DNA of 23,157 bases from contig JAVZCX010000009.1 of the NCBI GenBank assembly GCA_038874185.1, positions 1 through 23,157 of the forward strand, read 5' to 3'. Source of the DNA: DTQF01 sp038874185. Lineage in GTDB: Archaea; Micrarchaeota; Micrarchaeia; CABMEP01. This document shows, one piece after another, positions 22,805 to 23,157 of this stretch. How positions within the stretch are numbered: position 1 is the stretch's first letter; each line of letters opens with the position of its first letter. Both the position numbers and the translations under genes were made by a program. Under the pieces are notes generated by a model, which saw nothing but the letters and a program-made list of their open reading frames with translations, made no database searches and was not told the origin of the DNA.

Positions 22805-23157
22805 TCAATACTTCAATTCCTGATTTCGATAGATGAAGTATTTCACTAGTTCGGTTGTCAATGCATAACCGACTGCGATTAAAACTGTGAATAGAATCAA
22901 ATCAGTTACTGGTGTTTCGAAATTGAGATACGAAGCCAAAGGTGGAAATATAGAGATGAATCCTATTGCAGTTGAAATTATAAGCGCAGCCATCAAAATT
23001 GCAGACGGCCTAGCCGCAAAGAAGAACGGCTTTGTTGTTCTAAGGAATAGGATTACAAAAATTTCTGACAAAACTATTTCAAGGAAGAATAATGTTCTAA
23101 ATACCTCATCAAACACATTCAGTACATAAACTAAGTAAACAATGAGTATCAGGTCGA
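22805..23157 (-). CDS. Cation-transporting P-type ATPase, C-terminal fragment (5' part beyond window)
   Basis: The frame is open through the right edge; 116 residues to a TGA at 22805 are visible. They are membrane helices: a partial one at 1-12, then about 22-40, 52-72 and 88-107. The segment FLEIVLSEIFVILFLRTTKP (24-43) and the closing Y-ALTTELVKYFIY match the C-terminal transmembrane domain of Ca2+/H+/Mg2+-type P-type ATPases. A GTG at 23116 could be read as a start, but the coding pattern continues upstream without a break, so this is a partial gene rather than a small protein. Ion specificity cannot be told from this part. Confidence 0.8.
   Translation of the reverse strand, partial: DLILIVYLVYVLNVFDEVFRTLFFLEIVLSEIFVILFLRTTKPFFFAARPSAILMAALIISTAIGFISIFPPLASYLNFETPVTDLILFTVLIAVGYALTTELVKYFIYRNQELKY

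Noticed and set aside
22805..23116. Independent 103-residue membrane protein starting at GTG 23116
   Set aside because: The frame continues to the window edge with membrane-helix coding, matching a P-type ATPase C-terminus.

Overview
This window looks like the chromosome of a small-genome archaeon, most plausibly a DPANN lineage. The assignment rests on AT-rich DNA, archaeal TATA octamers (TTTATATA type), leaderless starts, GTGAT/GGTGA-type ribosome-binding sites inside operons, oligo-T terminators, and archaeal-type families (an MJ_1487-like B12-binding/radical SAM protein, DUF2207, DUF378, a class 1b AdoMet decarboxylase). I cannot name the phylum from sequence alone. I found no rRNA, tRNA, CRISPR array, insertion sequence or phage gene.

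Layout. 1-2815 (minus): a very large cysteine-rich secreted protein, open at the left edge. 2973-4301 (plus): DEAD-box RNA helicase. 4334-6513 (minus): GH57-like glycosidase, a 37-residue zinc ribbon, and an AdoMet-decarboxylase-like pyruvoyl enzyme with a changed active-site position. 6580-7752 (minus): long aspartate carbamoyltransferase, divergent from a HEAT-like helical protein (7878-8855, plus). 8871-10127 (minus): radical SAM protein. 10318-10581 (plus): tiny charged protein with an acidic tail. 10694-11899 (minus): GNAT-like acyltransferase. 12001-14101 (minus): DUF2207 membrane protein followed by a small protein. 14373-15037 (plus): possible micropeptide, then a secreted beta-rich protein. 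15106-16265 (minus): CYTH-like protein, a 57-residue protein and a DUF378 membrane protein. 16415-22720 (minus): five genes I cannot assign to known families. 22805-23157 (minus): C-terminal end of a cation P-type ATPase.

The housekeeping genes (helicase, pyrB, decarboxylase, P-type ATPase) are ordinary in kind. The accessory part with most promise is 16415-22720. It has two adjacent transcription units: a pair of large single-pass membrane proteins with long coiled coils, then an all-helical protein, a receiver-like protein and another unknown. It reads like a lineage-specific envelope-associated or signalling module, but that is inference from architecture and gene order. Together with the cysteine-rich secreted protein, DUF2207 and the secreted 188-residue protein, much of the window's unknown coding capacity faces the membrane or the outside.

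One pattern ties the window together. At least six genes have a TATA octamer ending exactly 21 nt before the start codon, which predicts leaderless mRNAs. Genes inside operons carry GTGAT/GGTGA-like sites instead. I used this to choose several start codons.
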